Notes: generated by a model from the sequence alone, not told the origin. A DNA stretch of 64,000 nt from Parahaliea aestuarii (GCF_008064635.1 NZ_VRYZ01000004.1:434001-498000); one strand, 5' to 3'; counted from the first letter of the stretch, positions 16,802 to 24,732 are shown. Numbers and translations: made by a program.

Positions 16802-16821
16802 AACATTTCTTAAAGTATGTT
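16802..16821. promoter_or_regulatory. AACAT-N10-ATGTT palindrome in the KstD-like/PQQ-DH intergenic region
   Basis: The sequence is AACAT-TTCTTAAAGT-ATGTT, with the same arms and spacing as the site at 14998. It lies 20 bp before the PQQ dehydrogenase ATG and 47 bp before the start of the divergent flavoprotein gene, so one regulator could control both. Confidence 0.55.
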
Positions 16822-16841
16822 ATTTCAATAAGAAGCCAGCC

Positions 16842-18824
16842 ATGAAAAAAAGCGATTTTCCTGCAGTGATAGCGTGCTGCGGAGCACTCACCCTCGCCGC
16901 CTGCGACTCAGCCTCCACTGATCACAGCGGGCCTGTCGCCTCCTGGCCAGCGATCGGCGGCAGCGCCGCCGGCCAGCGCTTCAGCCCTCTCCAGCAGATT
17001 ACCGCGGACAATGTCGATCAACTGGAAGTCGCCTGGGTCTACCATACCGGCGACGTCTCGGCGGGAACGGACACCCACGGCGCGACCGCATTCCAGGCCA
17101 CGCCACTGGTGGTGCAGGACAGCATGTATTTCTGCACACCCTATAACCGGATTGTGTCGCTGGACCCGGAAACCGGCACGGAGCGCTGGACCTACGACCC
17201 GGAGGTGGACCTCACCGGGGTGTATACGCCGTCCTGCCGCGGGGTCGCCTACTGGCAGGACTCGCAGAAAGCATCGAGCTGCAGCCAGCGAATCCTGTCC
17301 GGCACCCTGGACGCGCGGCTACTGGCCGTAGATGCCACCACCGGTAAACCCTGCGCCGATTTTGGCAACGGTGGCAGTGTCGATCTGACCGCCAACCTGG
17401 GCGACCTGCGACTCGCGGAGTACTACGTCACGTCTGCACCGCTGGTGGTTGGCGACCTGGTCATTACCGGCGCCTTCGTCAAGGACGGTCAGCGCGTGGA
17501 TGCCCCGCCCGGCGTTATTCGCGCCTTTGATGTGCGCAGCGGCGAGTTGGTGTGGGCCTTCGACCCGGTGCCTCCCGGCATGAAGCCAGTCAGCGCGGAG
17601 CAAGCCAATGCCGGTATGGATTTCACCCGCTCCACCCCCAATAGTTGGGGCAACCTGTCCGCCGATACCGAGCGCGGCATCATCTATGTACCGACGGGCG
17701 GCTCCCAGCCGGACCACTACGGCGGCCCCGAGCGCGGCGATATGGATTACTACGGCACCTCAGTCGTGGCGCTGGACGCCGGCAACGGCCAGCCTCTGTG
17801 GCATTTCCAGGCGGTACATCACGATATCTGGGACTGGGATGTGGCCGCGCAGCCGGTGCTGTTCGAACAGCACGGCACAACCCCCGGGGTGATTGCCGCA
17901 ACCAAGATGGGCAATATCTTCCTGCTCAACCGCGAAACCGGCGCCCCACTGTTCCCGGTGGAGGAGCGCCCGGTACCCCGGTCCACGGTCCCCGGCGAGC
18001 GCACCTCACCGACCCAGCCCCACCCCACCCTGCCGCGGCCGGTGCATCCTCAGGCGCTCACCGAAGATGATATCTGGGGCCTCTACCCCGGCGACCGCGA
18101 CGCCTGCCTGGCCCAGTTCCGTGAATTCGACTATCGCGGTCTTTTCACCCCGCCCGGGCTGGAAAAGCCGGCCCTGCTGTGGCCCGGTCTCGGCGGCGGT
18201 GTGAACTGGGGCTCCGTGTCGGTGAACCCCCGCGAGAACATCATGGTCGTAAACTCCATGCGTGTCCCCTATACCGCACGATTGATTCCAAGAGAGCAGG
18301 CCGACAGCCTGGACGGCAACGACCTGGTGGGCGCCAACGCCCAGGAGGGCACGCCCTATGTCGTGGTACGCGGCGGCTTTCTGTCTCCCAACAATACGCC
18401 CTGCACTGCGCCGCCGTGGGGCGTTCTGACCGCCATCGATCTCGACAGCGGCGAAACCCTGTGGGAAAAGCCGCTCGGTAACCTGGAGGAACTGTCGCCG
18501 CTGGGCCTGGGGCGCTTCCTGGAATGGGGTACACCCAATACCGGCGGCAGCTTGCAGACCGCCAGTGGCTTGATTTTTATTGGTGCAACTCTGGACAGCT
18601 ACCTGCGCGCCTACGACCTGCAAAGTGGCGATGTACTGTGGAAGAGCAAACTGCCGGCGCCGGCCCAGGCAACGCCAATGACCTATCGCCTGCGCAAGAA
18701 CGGCAAGCAGTACCTGGCCGTTGCCGCCGGGGGGCACGGCCCCCTGGCCTATGGGGCGAAGGGGCCGGAGAAACTCGGCGAGCTACTGGGCGACGCCCTG
18801 GTGGTATATAGCCTGCCAAACTGA
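16842..18824 (+). CDS. PQQ-dependent dehydrogenase, lipoprotein
   Basis: A 660-residue quinoprotein dehydrogenase with an eight-bladed propeller, related to the periplasmic domain of membrane glucose/quinate dehydrogenases but without their N-terminal membrane helices. The N-terminus is a lipoprotein signal (LTLAAC, acylated C21), so the enzyme is periplasmic and membrane-anchored by lipid. Propeller features include HHDIWDWDVAAQP mid-protein and TPCTAPPWGVLTAIDL near the C-terminus. It would oxidise an alcohol and pass electrons to ubiquinone or a cytochrome. The ATG at 16842 is chosen over an upstream in-frame start because it gives the intact lipobox signal. A second, non-lipidated paralogue lies at 41.6 kb. 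No PQQ synthesis genes are in the window. Confidence 0.9.
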   Translation: MKKSDFPAVIACCGALTLAACDSASTDHSGPVASWPAIGGSAAGQRFSPLQQITADNVDQLEVAWVYHTGDVSAGTDTHGATAFQATPLVVQDSMYFCTPYNRIVSLDPETGTERWTYDPEVDLTGVYTPSCRGVAYWQDSQKASSCSQRILSGTLDARLLAVDATTGKPCADFGNGGSVDLTANLGDLRLAEYYVTSAPLVVGDLVITGAFVKDGQRVDAPPGVIRAFDVRSGELVWAFDPVPPGMKPVSAEQANAGMDFTRSTPNSWGNLSADTERGIIYVPTGGSQPDHYGGPERGDMDYYGTSVVALDAGNGQPLWHFQAVHHDIWDWDVAAQPVLFEQHGTTPGVIAATKMGNIFLLNRETGAPLFPVEERPVPRSTVPGERTSPTQPHPTLPRPVHPQALTEDDIWGLYPGDRDACLAQFREFDYRGLFTPPGLEKPALLWPGLGGGVNWGSVSVNPRENIMVVNSMRVPYTARLIPREQADSLDGNDLVGANAQEGTPYVVVRGGFLSPNNTPCTAPPWGVLTAIDLDSGETLWEKPLGNLEELSPLGLGRFLEWGTPNTGGSLQTASGLIFIGATLDSYLRAYDLQSGDVLWKSKLPAPAQATPMTYRLRKNGKQYLAVAAGGHGPLAYGAKGPEKLGELLGDALVVYSLPN

Positions 18825-18846
18825 ATACAGTCGCAGCGCAAGCAAA

Positions 18847-18866
18847 CCGGCGGCACGGGCCGCCGG
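18847..18866. terminator. GC-rich hairpin between convergent genes, no U-tract
   Basis: An 8-bp stem CCGGCGGC/GCCGCCGG with an ACGG loop sits between the converging PQQ dehydrogenase and PPOX genes. Neither strand has a following T-run, so it may only stall polymerase or protect 3' ends. Confidence 0.4.
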
Positions 18867-18872
18867 CGAAAC

Positions 18873-19307
18873 TCAGGAACCGATATGATCGAGCTTGCCG
18901 CCGTAAAGTAGCGGCGTCGACACCTGCTCAAGAACCAGAGTCACGATCACCCGCTCTGCATCGGGTTCGTCCAGGTCAAAGTCCCGCCCCATGTTCTTGC
19001 GGAAAATTTTCTGGTTCAGGGCGCCTTCCGGGTCATCCTCCAGCACGGCACGCCCGCGCAATTCGATATAGCGAGTGGGCGCGACCGGGTCCATCACACA
19101 GACGGTCAGCCGGGCATCCGCCTGCATATTGCGATACTTCACACGGCTTTTCAGGGTGCTGAAACGGAAGGTTTCCCCATCCCAGTCAAAGCCGACCGGG
19201 TTGGTGGATATCAGCTGGTCTTTGGCGCGAATCGTGCTGACATAGGCGAATACCGCAGTTTCAAGAATGTGCCGATGGCTCTCTGGTACGGTGGGGGCAC
19301 TGGACAT
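18873..19307 (-). CDS. PPOX-class F420-dependent (split-barrel) oxidoreductase
   Basis: A 144-residue split beta-barrel flavin/deazaflavin protein, similar to the TIGR03618 group. Recognisable parts are AYVSTIRAKDQLISTNPVGFDWDG near the N-terminus, TLKSRVKYRNMQADARLTVCV, and RYIELRGRAVLEDD. Actinobacterial members reduce substrates with F420H2. The ATG at 19307 is preceded by AGGAGAAG and replaces a longer in-frame start at 19367. It is divergent from the double-MarR regulator and shares its intergenic region with the TTGAC operator. Whether it uses F420, FMN or heme cannot be told from sequence alone. Confidence 0.82.
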   Translation of the reverse strand: MSSAPTVPESHRHILETAVFAYVSTIRAKDQLISTNPVGFDWDGETFRFSTLKSRVKYRNMQADARLTVCVMDPVAPTRYIELRGRAVLEDDPEGALNQKIFRKNMGRDFDLDEPDAERVIVTLVLEQVSTPLLYGGKLDHIGS

Positions 19308-19435
19308 CAATAGCTTCTCCTGTTGTTTTATCATTCTGGCCATCCAGCTCGCGCTTGCGGCTGGCATTCAGGTTGCTACAGCATAGCCTCACAAGGCGCG
19401 CCGGGGCAGCCCCAAATCGCAGGCACCGGTATTTA

Positions 19436-19475
19436 GTCAATTTTACTTGACCTTTCGTCAATTTATATTTACTTT
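19436..19475 (+). promoter_or_regulatory. Autoregulatory promoter-operator of the double-MarR gene
   Basis: TTGACC (19447-19452) and TACTTT (19470-19475), 17 bp apart, form the promoter, overlapped by TTGAC-N5-GTCAA with an extra GTCAA at 19436. It matches the Rieske promoter at 3031 over 38 bp with 6 mismatches. The predicted transcription start falls within a few bases of the ATG at 19484, so the transcript would be leaderless or nearly so. Confidence 0.7.
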
Positions 19476-19483
19476 TTTGCCCC

Positions 19484-20521
19484 ATGACTTCAATGAATCC
19501 ACTGGTCGACAGCGCCGACCCAACCTGGCACCGCTACCGCGACAACTTCCCGCGGCAGGCGATGGGCATTACGCGCTACCTGGAAGGCCAGATAATGGAG
19601 CGCCTGACCGGCGAGTACGGCTTTAACCGCCTGCGCCTCTACTACGAACCTTACATTTCCCTGGTGCCGCCAGAGGGAACGCGCCTGACTGACCTTGCCG
19701 AGGCGCTGGGCATCTCGCGACAGGCGGCCAACCAGACAGCCAACCAGATTGAAGCCGCTGGCTATATCAAACGCGCGCCGGACCCGGACGATGGCCGCGC
19801 CAAGCGCATCGTGCTCACCGAACAGGGTATCGACCTGCGCCGCCACGGCGTGACTGTCGCTGAGCGACTGGAACGCGAAGTGGGCAAGTTGATAGGGCCG
19901 CGTCTGCTCAAGCAGAGCGTCATTGCCCTGGTCGACTTCTGCGGCCAACACAATCTGCTGCCGCCGGACTTCAACCAGCTGCAGCAGAGCCGCGCTGCAA
20001 TGGTAGGCCTGCTGCCACGCTTCAGTGACTATCTCACCCAGCGCCTGATGGAGCTGACCCAGCGCCGCGGCCACGGCGGCCTCAAGCTGTCCTTCGGCCA
20101 GGTGCTGTCACTGATCGGCCCGGAAGGGGGACGCATCCTGCAGATCGCCGCCCTGCAAAACGTCAGCAAACAGGCCATCAGCGCCATCGCCGGTGAGTTG
20201 GAGGAGCAGGGTTACATCTACCGGGAACAGGATCCCGCCGATGCGCGCCAGGTTCTGCTGCGCTTCACCGGCCTCGGCCGCAAACTGATCGAAGACTCGG
20301 TTATCGGCATCGACGAGCTGGAAGCCGAGATTCGCGCCAGCATCGGCCCCGACGCCCTGGACAGCCTGCGCACATCATTGAAAAAGCTGTATCACGCGCT
20401 GCAGCTTGAAGTTTCAGTGTTCAGCCGGGAAGCCCCGGATATCAGCCAGCTGGCCCGTGACCTGCGGGAAAAACTCGGCCCCCACGCGCGCCGGGAACTG
20501 GCGGAATTACTGCTGAAATAG
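19484..20521 (+). CDS. Tandem (double) MarR-family regulator
   Basis: At 345 residues this is about twice the usual MarR length and contains two winged-HTH MarR units. The first has recognition region LTDLAEALGISRQAANQTANQI followed by the wing PDPDDGRAKRIVLTEQG (about 69-110). The second has LQIAALQNVSKQAISAIAGELEE followed by EQDPADARQVLLRFTGLG (about 210-262). A single chain could thus mimic the normal MarR dimer. Its promoter carries an operator shared with the Rieske gene, so it probably represses itself and that gene. Start: ATG 19484 or the in-frame ATG at 19493, with no clear Shine-Dalgarno. It is co-directional with the sterol desaturase-family gene 18 bp downstream. Confidence 0.85.
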   Translation: MTSMNPLVDSADPTWHRYRDNFPRQAMGITRYLEGQIMERLTGEYGFNRLRLYYEPYISLVPPEGTRLTDLAEALGISRQAANQTANQIEAAGYIKRAPDPDDGRAKRIVLTEQGIDLRRHGVTVAERLEREVGKLIGPRLLKQSVIALVDFCGQHNLLPPDFNQLQQSRAAMVGLLPRFSDYLTQRLMELTQRRGHGGLKLSFGQVLSLIGPEGGRILQIAALQNVSKQAISAIAGELEEQGYIYREQDPADARQVLLRFTGLGRKLIEDSVIGIDELEAEIRASIGPDALDSLRTSLKKLYHALQLEVSVFSREAPDISQLARDLREKLGPHARRELAELLLK

Positions 20522-20539
20522 CCCGCGGAGATCGAAGCT

Positions 20540-21265
20540 ATGAGCGACTGGTTTTCAACACTGGCGAGCCACTATCACTGGCAGGCGGCGCTGGCCGTGC
20601 TGGCCGGCGTTGTGCTGATTACCAAGGTCGGGCAATGGCTCGCTTTCAGGGTACCGGCGCTACAGCGCATGCGCGAGGTCAACCGGGACGAGGACAGCAA
20701 GAAGAAGGCCCTGCCCAAGTACCCGCCGGTGATGAAGGCCAGTCGCAACATCGGCGCCTTCACCAACCTGGCTTTCTTCGTGCTGATTCTGCCGTTCTGT
20801 GTCACCTTTACCGCAGAGAGCATCGGCTGGATAGTGCTGGACGCGGTGATCATCCTGATGGTCTACGATTTCTTCTACTACCTCTGCCACCGCTTCTGGT
20901 TCCACGGCAAGGGCTGGATGCGCCGGATTCACGCCGTGCATCACCAGGCGCGCAAGCCCACGCACATCGATGCCTACTACGTGCATCCTGTTGAGACCTT
21001 TGTCGGCATCGCCCTCTTTCTCGGCTCCCTCGCCCTGCTGGCCGCGGTACTGGGGCCATTTCATGTCGCCACGGTCATCGCCACCTACGTGATCTTCACC
21101 CAGCTCAACATCATCAATCACACCTTTGTAGATCTGCCCTACTTCCCCTTCCGCGGCCTGTCGTGGATCACCGCCAAGCACCATGTGCACCACGAGAACA
21201 TGCACCGGGGCAACTACGCCACTATCACGCTGCTGTACGACAAGCTGTTCGGCACCCTGGACTAA
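20540..21265 (+). CDS. Sterol desaturase/fatty acid hydroxylase-family membrane di-iron enzyme
   Basis: A 241-residue integral membrane oxygenase with the three histidine boxes of the family: H117-RFWF-H122, H131-AV-HH135 and H214-HV-HH218, plus H194. Hydrophobic segments lie at about 15-35, 75-112 and 150-190. The family includes C-4 methyl sterol oxidase, C-5 sterol desaturase and lipid hydroxylases, all O2-dependent. Placed directly after the MarR regulator in a neighbourhood with CYP51, a sterol isomerase homologue and a steroid dehydrogenase, a sterol substrate is likely. A lipid A, carotenoid or fatty acid hydroxylase cannot be excluded. Confidence 0.87.
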   Translation: MSDWFSTLASHYHWQAALAVLAGVVLITKVGQWLAFRVPALQRMREVNRDEDSKKKALPKYPPVMKASRNIGAFTNLAFFVLILPFCVTFTAESIGWIVLDAVIILMVYDFFYYLCHRFWFHGKGWMRRIHAVHHQARKPTHIDAYYVHPVETFVGIALFLGSLALLAAVLGPFHVATVIATYVIFTQLNIINHTFVDLPYFPFRGLSWITAKHHVHHENMHRGNYATITLLYDKLFGTLD

Positions 21266-21296
21266 CAACCATAAACTGCCTGGAGAACGCCACACA

Positions 21297-21671
21297 ATGA
21301 GCGAAAAAAGCCGCCGCGAAATCGGCCTGGAAACGATCACTGACGTATACGCCGGAGATGTCATCACCCCGCCCGAGGGCTATGCCTTCAGCGATGTCAT
21401 GCTGGAGCAACTGTTCGCCGAAATCTGGACCCGCGACACCCTGGCCATGCGCGACAAGCGTATTCTCCTGCTGGGTATCATCGCGGAAAAGGGCGAACCC
21501 ACCACCTTCAAGATCCAGTTGAAAGCCTCCCTCAAGCGCGGCGAAATGAATGCGGACGAAGCCCGTGAACTACTGCTTTTCATCGCCCAGTACGCCGGCT
21601 ACCCCAGGGCAGCGGCGCTGATTGGCCCGGTGGAGGAAGCCATCGCCGAAGCGAACCAGGCGGCAGAGTAG
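21297..21671 (+). CDS. Carboxymuconolactone decarboxylase-family protein
   Basis: A 124-residue all-helical CMD/AhpD-fold protein (LLLGIIAEKGEPTTFKIQLKASLKRG and ARELLLFIAQYAGYPRAAALIGP match the family core). It lacks the CxxC of AhpD peroxidase-type members, so a decarboxylase/lactonase-like or binding role is more likely than a redox one. The ATG at 21297 has GGAG 11 bases upstream. It lies 31 bp after the sterol desaturase-family gene in the same direction and is probably the third gene of the MarR-led operon. Function in the pathway is not readable. Confidence 0.83.
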   Translation: MSEKSRREIGLETITDVYAGDVITPPEGYAFSDVMLEQLFAEIWTRDTLAMRDKRILLLGIIAEKGEPTTFKIQLKASLKRGEMNADEARELLLFIAQYAGYPRAAALIGPVEEAIAEANQAAE

Positions 21672-21736
21672 CCGCTCTCCCGGGCCTCATCCTGAAACAG
21701 CGCTGGCGAACACCCTGTCGCATATCGCCTGCCCGG

Positions 21737-22114
21737 CTAGCTGCCGCTACGCGCCGGCAGCACCCGCTGCCGAAACAGCCACCACCAGGTCACACCCGCC
21801 AGTGCGACGCCGGCCAGATTGGCGGCGATATCGCCCAGGCTGAACTGGCGCGCCGTGACCAGCGCCCCCTGCAGGCATTCCAGCGCAATCGCGGCAACAA
21901 TCGTCCAGATCCAGTAACGCTTTTCGCAGGCGCCGGGAAACACCGCAAAACAACCACTGAAAGCCAACCCGAACAGCGCCAGCAGATGGCCGACCTTGTC
22001 CGAACCGTGCTCCATGTCCACCGGGAGCTGGGGCATGAACATGGCTACCAGGACCGCCGACCAGCACAACAGGTAAACCAGCCAGGCAAGGGACCGCAGG
22101 GGTGCCGGCAACAT
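21737..22114 (-). CDS. VanZ-like membrane protein
   Basis: A 125-residue protein with about four hydrophobic helices. The GSDKVGHLLALFGLAF segment and the LECLQG...FSLGDIAANLAGV segment are the conserved core of the VanZ-like family, whose biochemical role is uncertain in most bacteria. The ATG at 22114 overlaps the stop of the COQ4-like gene (ATGA), which decides this start over a longer frame to 22282 and shows translational coupling. It is a housekeeping-style small membrane gene with base composition like its neighbours. Confidence 0.8.
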   Translation of the reverse strand: MLPAPLRSLAWLVYLLCWSAVLVAMFMPQLPVDMEHGSDKVGHLLALFGLAFSGCFAVFPGACEKRYWIWTIVAAIALECLQGALVTARQFSLGDIAANLAGVALAGVTWWWLFRQRVLPARSGS

Positions 22115-22869
22115 CAGCGGGACAATACCGCGGCAGAACCGGAGCCCGCCGCGTCGCTGGCGTCGAGTACAGCCCGTGCGGCAAGATATCGCCGGGGCGG
22201 CGCCAGCCCCCAGTCCGAGCGCAGAGACTCCAGCGAGCTCCCCAGGCAGTCTTCCAGCGGCAGTGACGGCAGCCACTGGCAACCGCGGGCCAGTTCAGCG
22301 CCCTCGGCCACGCAGGCGTCCACATCCACCTGCGGCGCCTGGCGACGAAACTGGCGACGCCCCATGAAAACGATGAAATCGATGCCGCGATTGCGCGTCT
22401 GTCCGGTCATGAATGACAGCAGGCACAGCTCGCCCAGTTCATCCCTGCCGTAGCCGGTGAGTACGTGCTGCAGGTCGTGGATATCCCGGAGACGCGACCC
22501 CAGCCACTGTTCCTCAGCCGGCAGGTTGCGCCGCCGGGGGGCCTCATCACTGGCTGCGACCAGGCCATCCGCACTGAGTTGCTGGCTCTCCACAAACTGC
22601 AGGTAAGCCTGGCCCAGGCTGCCGGGGGGCAGCGAGCGCAGGTAGTCCCGGTCAGAGAGCTGGGTAATGATATCGGTACGCCGGGCCAGCAGCGCACGGC
22701 CGGAATCGCTCTGGCGCATGCGCGCCACCGCGCGCTGCAGACTGTCGCCCTTGAGGGCTTCAATAATCCGGAACACCTCCCCGGTTGCGTCCGGGTTGGC
22801 GATCAGGCGACGCACGGCGGCCAGCGCCACCAGCGGCTGTACGCGATTGTTCCACCAGTTTGCAATCAT
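22114..22869 (-). CDS. COQ4-family ubiquinone biosynthesis-like protein
   Basis: A 251-residue COQ4-type protein. The diagnostic metal-binding region reads RLRDIHDLQHVLTGYGRDELGE (around residue 127), containing the HDxxH and the downstream Glu of the family Zn/metal site. COQ4 organises ubiquinone synthesis in mitochondria and has been linked to C1 decarboxylation/hydroxylation of coenzyme Q intermediates; bacterial homologues are less studied. It is translationally coupled to a VanZ-like gene. A broken relative of the same family lies at 44.9-45.2 kb. Together with PQQ dehydrogenases that feed the quinone pool, this gene makes biological sense here, but no direct link is proven. Confidence 0.85.
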   Translation of the reverse strand: MIANWWNNRVQPLVALAAVRRLIANPDATGEVFRIIEALKGDSLQRAVARMRQSDSGRALLARRTDIITQLSDRDYLRSLPPGSLGQAYLQFVESQQLSADGLVAASDEAPRRRNLPAEEQWLGSRLRDIHDLQHVLTGYGRDELGELCLLSFMTGQTRNRGIDFIVFMGRRQFRRQAPQVDVDACVAEGAELARGCQWLPSLPLEDCLGSSLESLRSDWGLAPPRRYLAARAVLDASDAAGSGSAAVLSR

Positions 22870-23057
22870 GACGATGAGTTCAGCATTGTGCAGACCGGCA
22901 CAAGCCTAGCATGCGCTGTTTCTCCCGTGCAGGGGAAATATCGCCCGCAAACTGATCCGGGTGGCAGCTAACGGACGTAAGCTGAAACCAGTATGCTTGC
23001 TGTTTCTGTTTGCCAGCCACCCTTCTCACACACAACCTCTTGCGGAGCCCTGACGAT

Positions 23058-23411
23058 ATGACACGCACCCTCACCGTCCTGCTACTGTGCACAATGCTTG
23101 GCGCCTGCGCCCAGTACGAAAACCGCCGCGGCGTGGAAGTCACCTGGGACCCGGCCAATCTCGGCTCACTGACCCCCGGCACCACCACCCGCAGCGACAT
23201 ACTTAAACGCCTGGGCCCGCCCTCCCAGCTCATTGCCCTGGAAGATGAAACGGTTCTCTACTACCTGTTTGAGCAGGCGAAGGGCGAGGGCCTGATCCTC
23301 ATCGCCTACAACCGCTTTGAGGTGAATACCCGCTACGACCGCGCCGTGTTTATCTTCGACCAGCAGGACAAACTGGTCGACTATTCAACCTTTGTAAACG
23401 GCGATGAATAA
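23058..23411 (+). CDS. Small lipoprotein, BamE/SmpA-like
   Basis: A 117-residue lipoprotein with signal peptide and lipobox LGAC (MTRTLTVLLLCTMLGAC). The mature part has the pattern LTPGTTTRSDILKRLGPPSQL followed by beta strands, resembling the SmpA/OmlA/BamE two-layer fold. It would sit on a membrane facing the periplasm. The ATG at 23058 is chosen because it starts the signal peptide; GGAG lies about ten bases upstream. It overlaps the next lipoprotein gene by 8 bp and has a related GPP motif with it, so the two probably form a duplicated pair. Specific role unknown. Confidence 0.8.
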   Translation: MTRTLTVLLLCTMLGACAQYENRRGVEVTWDPANLGSLTPGTTTRSDILKRLGPPSQLIALEDETVLYYLFEQAKGEGLILIAYNRFEVNTRYDRAVFIFDQQDKLVDYSTFVNGDE

Positions 23412-23994
23412 CCTGCCGCGCTTTGTCCTGTTGCTGTGGCTGCTTACAGCCGCGGGTTGCAGCCAGTGGCACTACCAAATGGGTGAACCGCTAGACGAGA
23501 CAGCAGCACCCCGCCAGGGCCACACCATGAGCCAGGTGCTGGCCGCCCTCGGCCCGCCACTGCGCCTGTCCGCCACGCCCAGTGGCTACGTCATGGGCTG
23601 GGAGTACTGGCGCATCCGCGAGAACAGCCTGGGCTTCAGCCTCGGCGCCCTGGGGGCCGATTTTCTCTCGGTAGACTGGGGTGATGCCCGCATAGCCGGC
23701 CAGTTCATGCTGGTGAGCTTCAACCGCGAGCACCGCGTGTCCGGAGCCGCCTATATGACCTGGGACGGAGACGGCAGCAGCGGCTCGGCCATCCAGCCCC
23801 TGTTCGGATTTGCCGAGGTGGTGGAGGTGGGTGATTTGCTGACGCCCCTGCCCCAGCACGACTGGGGCGCCAACCTGCTGGATCGCCTGCCAGCTGTACT
23901 GAACAGCGAATCGCGCCCGGACATGGGCAACTCCGGCATCCAGCAGCGCGGCACACCGGCCGGCATTGGCCAGCAGTCACTGGAATTGCAGTAG
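23404..23994 (+). CDS. Lipoprotein, uncharacterised, paired with the preceding BamE-like gene
   Basis: A 196-residue lipoprotein: signal with lipobox TAAGC (LLLWLLTAAGC), then HTMSQVLAALGPPLRLS, the same MSxVLxxLGPP turn as in the gene before it, suggesting the same fold. The central part is glycine-rich and strand-forming, and the C-terminal 50 residues look unstructured (NSGIQQRGTPAGIGQQS). It overlaps the upstream gene by 8 bp, so both are made together. A cell-envelope role is likely from localisation only. Confidence 0.78.
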   Translation: MNNLPRFVLLLWLLTAAGCSQWHYQMGEPLDETAAPRQGHTMSQVLAALGPPLRLSATPSGYVMGWEYWRIRENSLGFSLGALGADFLSVDWGDARIAGQFMLVSFNREHRVSGAAYMTWDGDGSSGSAIQPLFGFAEVVEVGDLLTPLPQHDWGANLLDRLPAVLNSESRPDMGNSGIQQRGTPAGIGQQSLELQ

Positions 23995-24048
23995 GGAGCG
24001 GCACTCCGGGGCTGGTGCAGGGTGCCGGCCCTCCCTATACTTCGGCGG

Positions 24049-24660
24049 ATGAAAACAATACTGCCCATGGCGGCCCTGGCCGCTCTTCTCTGTACCGCCT
24101 GCGACGGCGGCCAATCCCCCCCCGACAACCCGGCAGCCAGCGCCCGCTGTGGCGGCGACAACCTGCTGGGCAACCCGGACTTCGCCGCCAATGCCAGCGG
24201 TGCAGCGCCCCCCTGGAGGTCGTCGCAACACGCGGGGGAGCAATCCTTCGAGCTGACCTACAAGGACGGCACTGCCTCCATCGTCAAGGTCGCCAGCCAG
24301 CCCTGGTTTCGCCTGGTCCAGGCGCTGCCGGCACGGGAACTGAGGGGCAACCTGCTGCGCTACAGTGCCGAGCTGAAGCTAGACCTGACCGAAGAGGGGG
24401 TGACCCACGGCTTCAAAATCGGCGGTGGACTGGTTGTCACCCTGCGCGGCGATCCGGACCCGGTGATGGGCGGCGACCGCCTGCTGCTCAGCGAGCAGTT
24501 CGAGCATGAGCCACATCTGGGCACCACCGATTGGGTGTCGGTGTCCACCACCTTCGAAGTCCCCGCCAACGCCACCCGGCTACAAGTGGGGTTCGCCCAG
24601 TACGCCAACGGAGCGATGCAAATTCGCCAGCCCGCCGTCCATCGCTGCCAGGCAGACTGA
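24049..24660 (+). CDS. Lipoprotein with carbohydrate-binding-module-like beta-sandwich
   Basis: A 203-residue lipoprotein with lipobox LCTAC. The mature sequence NLLGNPDFAANASGAAPPW, the internal QPWFRLVQALP and DWVSVSTTFEVPANATRLQVGF follow the CBM4/9 galactose-binding-like sandwich layout, in which the N-terminal NLLxNPxF strand and the C-terminal VPxNAT...G strand pair. It would bind a glycan or other envelope ligand. The start at 24049 is chosen for the signal peptide; Shine-Dalgarno is weak. It is a lone gene between the lipoprotein pair and the liu regulator. Confidence 0.72.
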   Translation: MKTILPMAALAALLCTACDGGQSPPDNPAASARCGGDNLLGNPDFAANASGAAPPWRSSQHAGEQSFELTYKDGTASIVKVASQPWFRLVQALPARELRGNLLRYSAELKLDLTEEGVTHGFKIGGGLVVTLRGDPDPVMGGDRLLLSEQFEHEPHLGTTDWVSVSTTFEVPANATRLQVGFAQYANGAMQIRQPAVHRCQAD

Positions 24661-24732
24661 GGCACCCCGCCCGATAAACGGCGCCGCCATCTGGGCGGCC
24701 CTCTCCCGGTGTCAAAAAATCTCAAGTTTACG

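Noticed and set aside
3109-21265. A complete bacterial sterol biosynthesis cluster
   Set aside because: Squalene epoxidase and oxidosqualene cyclase are not in the window, so synthesis from squalene cannot be claimed.
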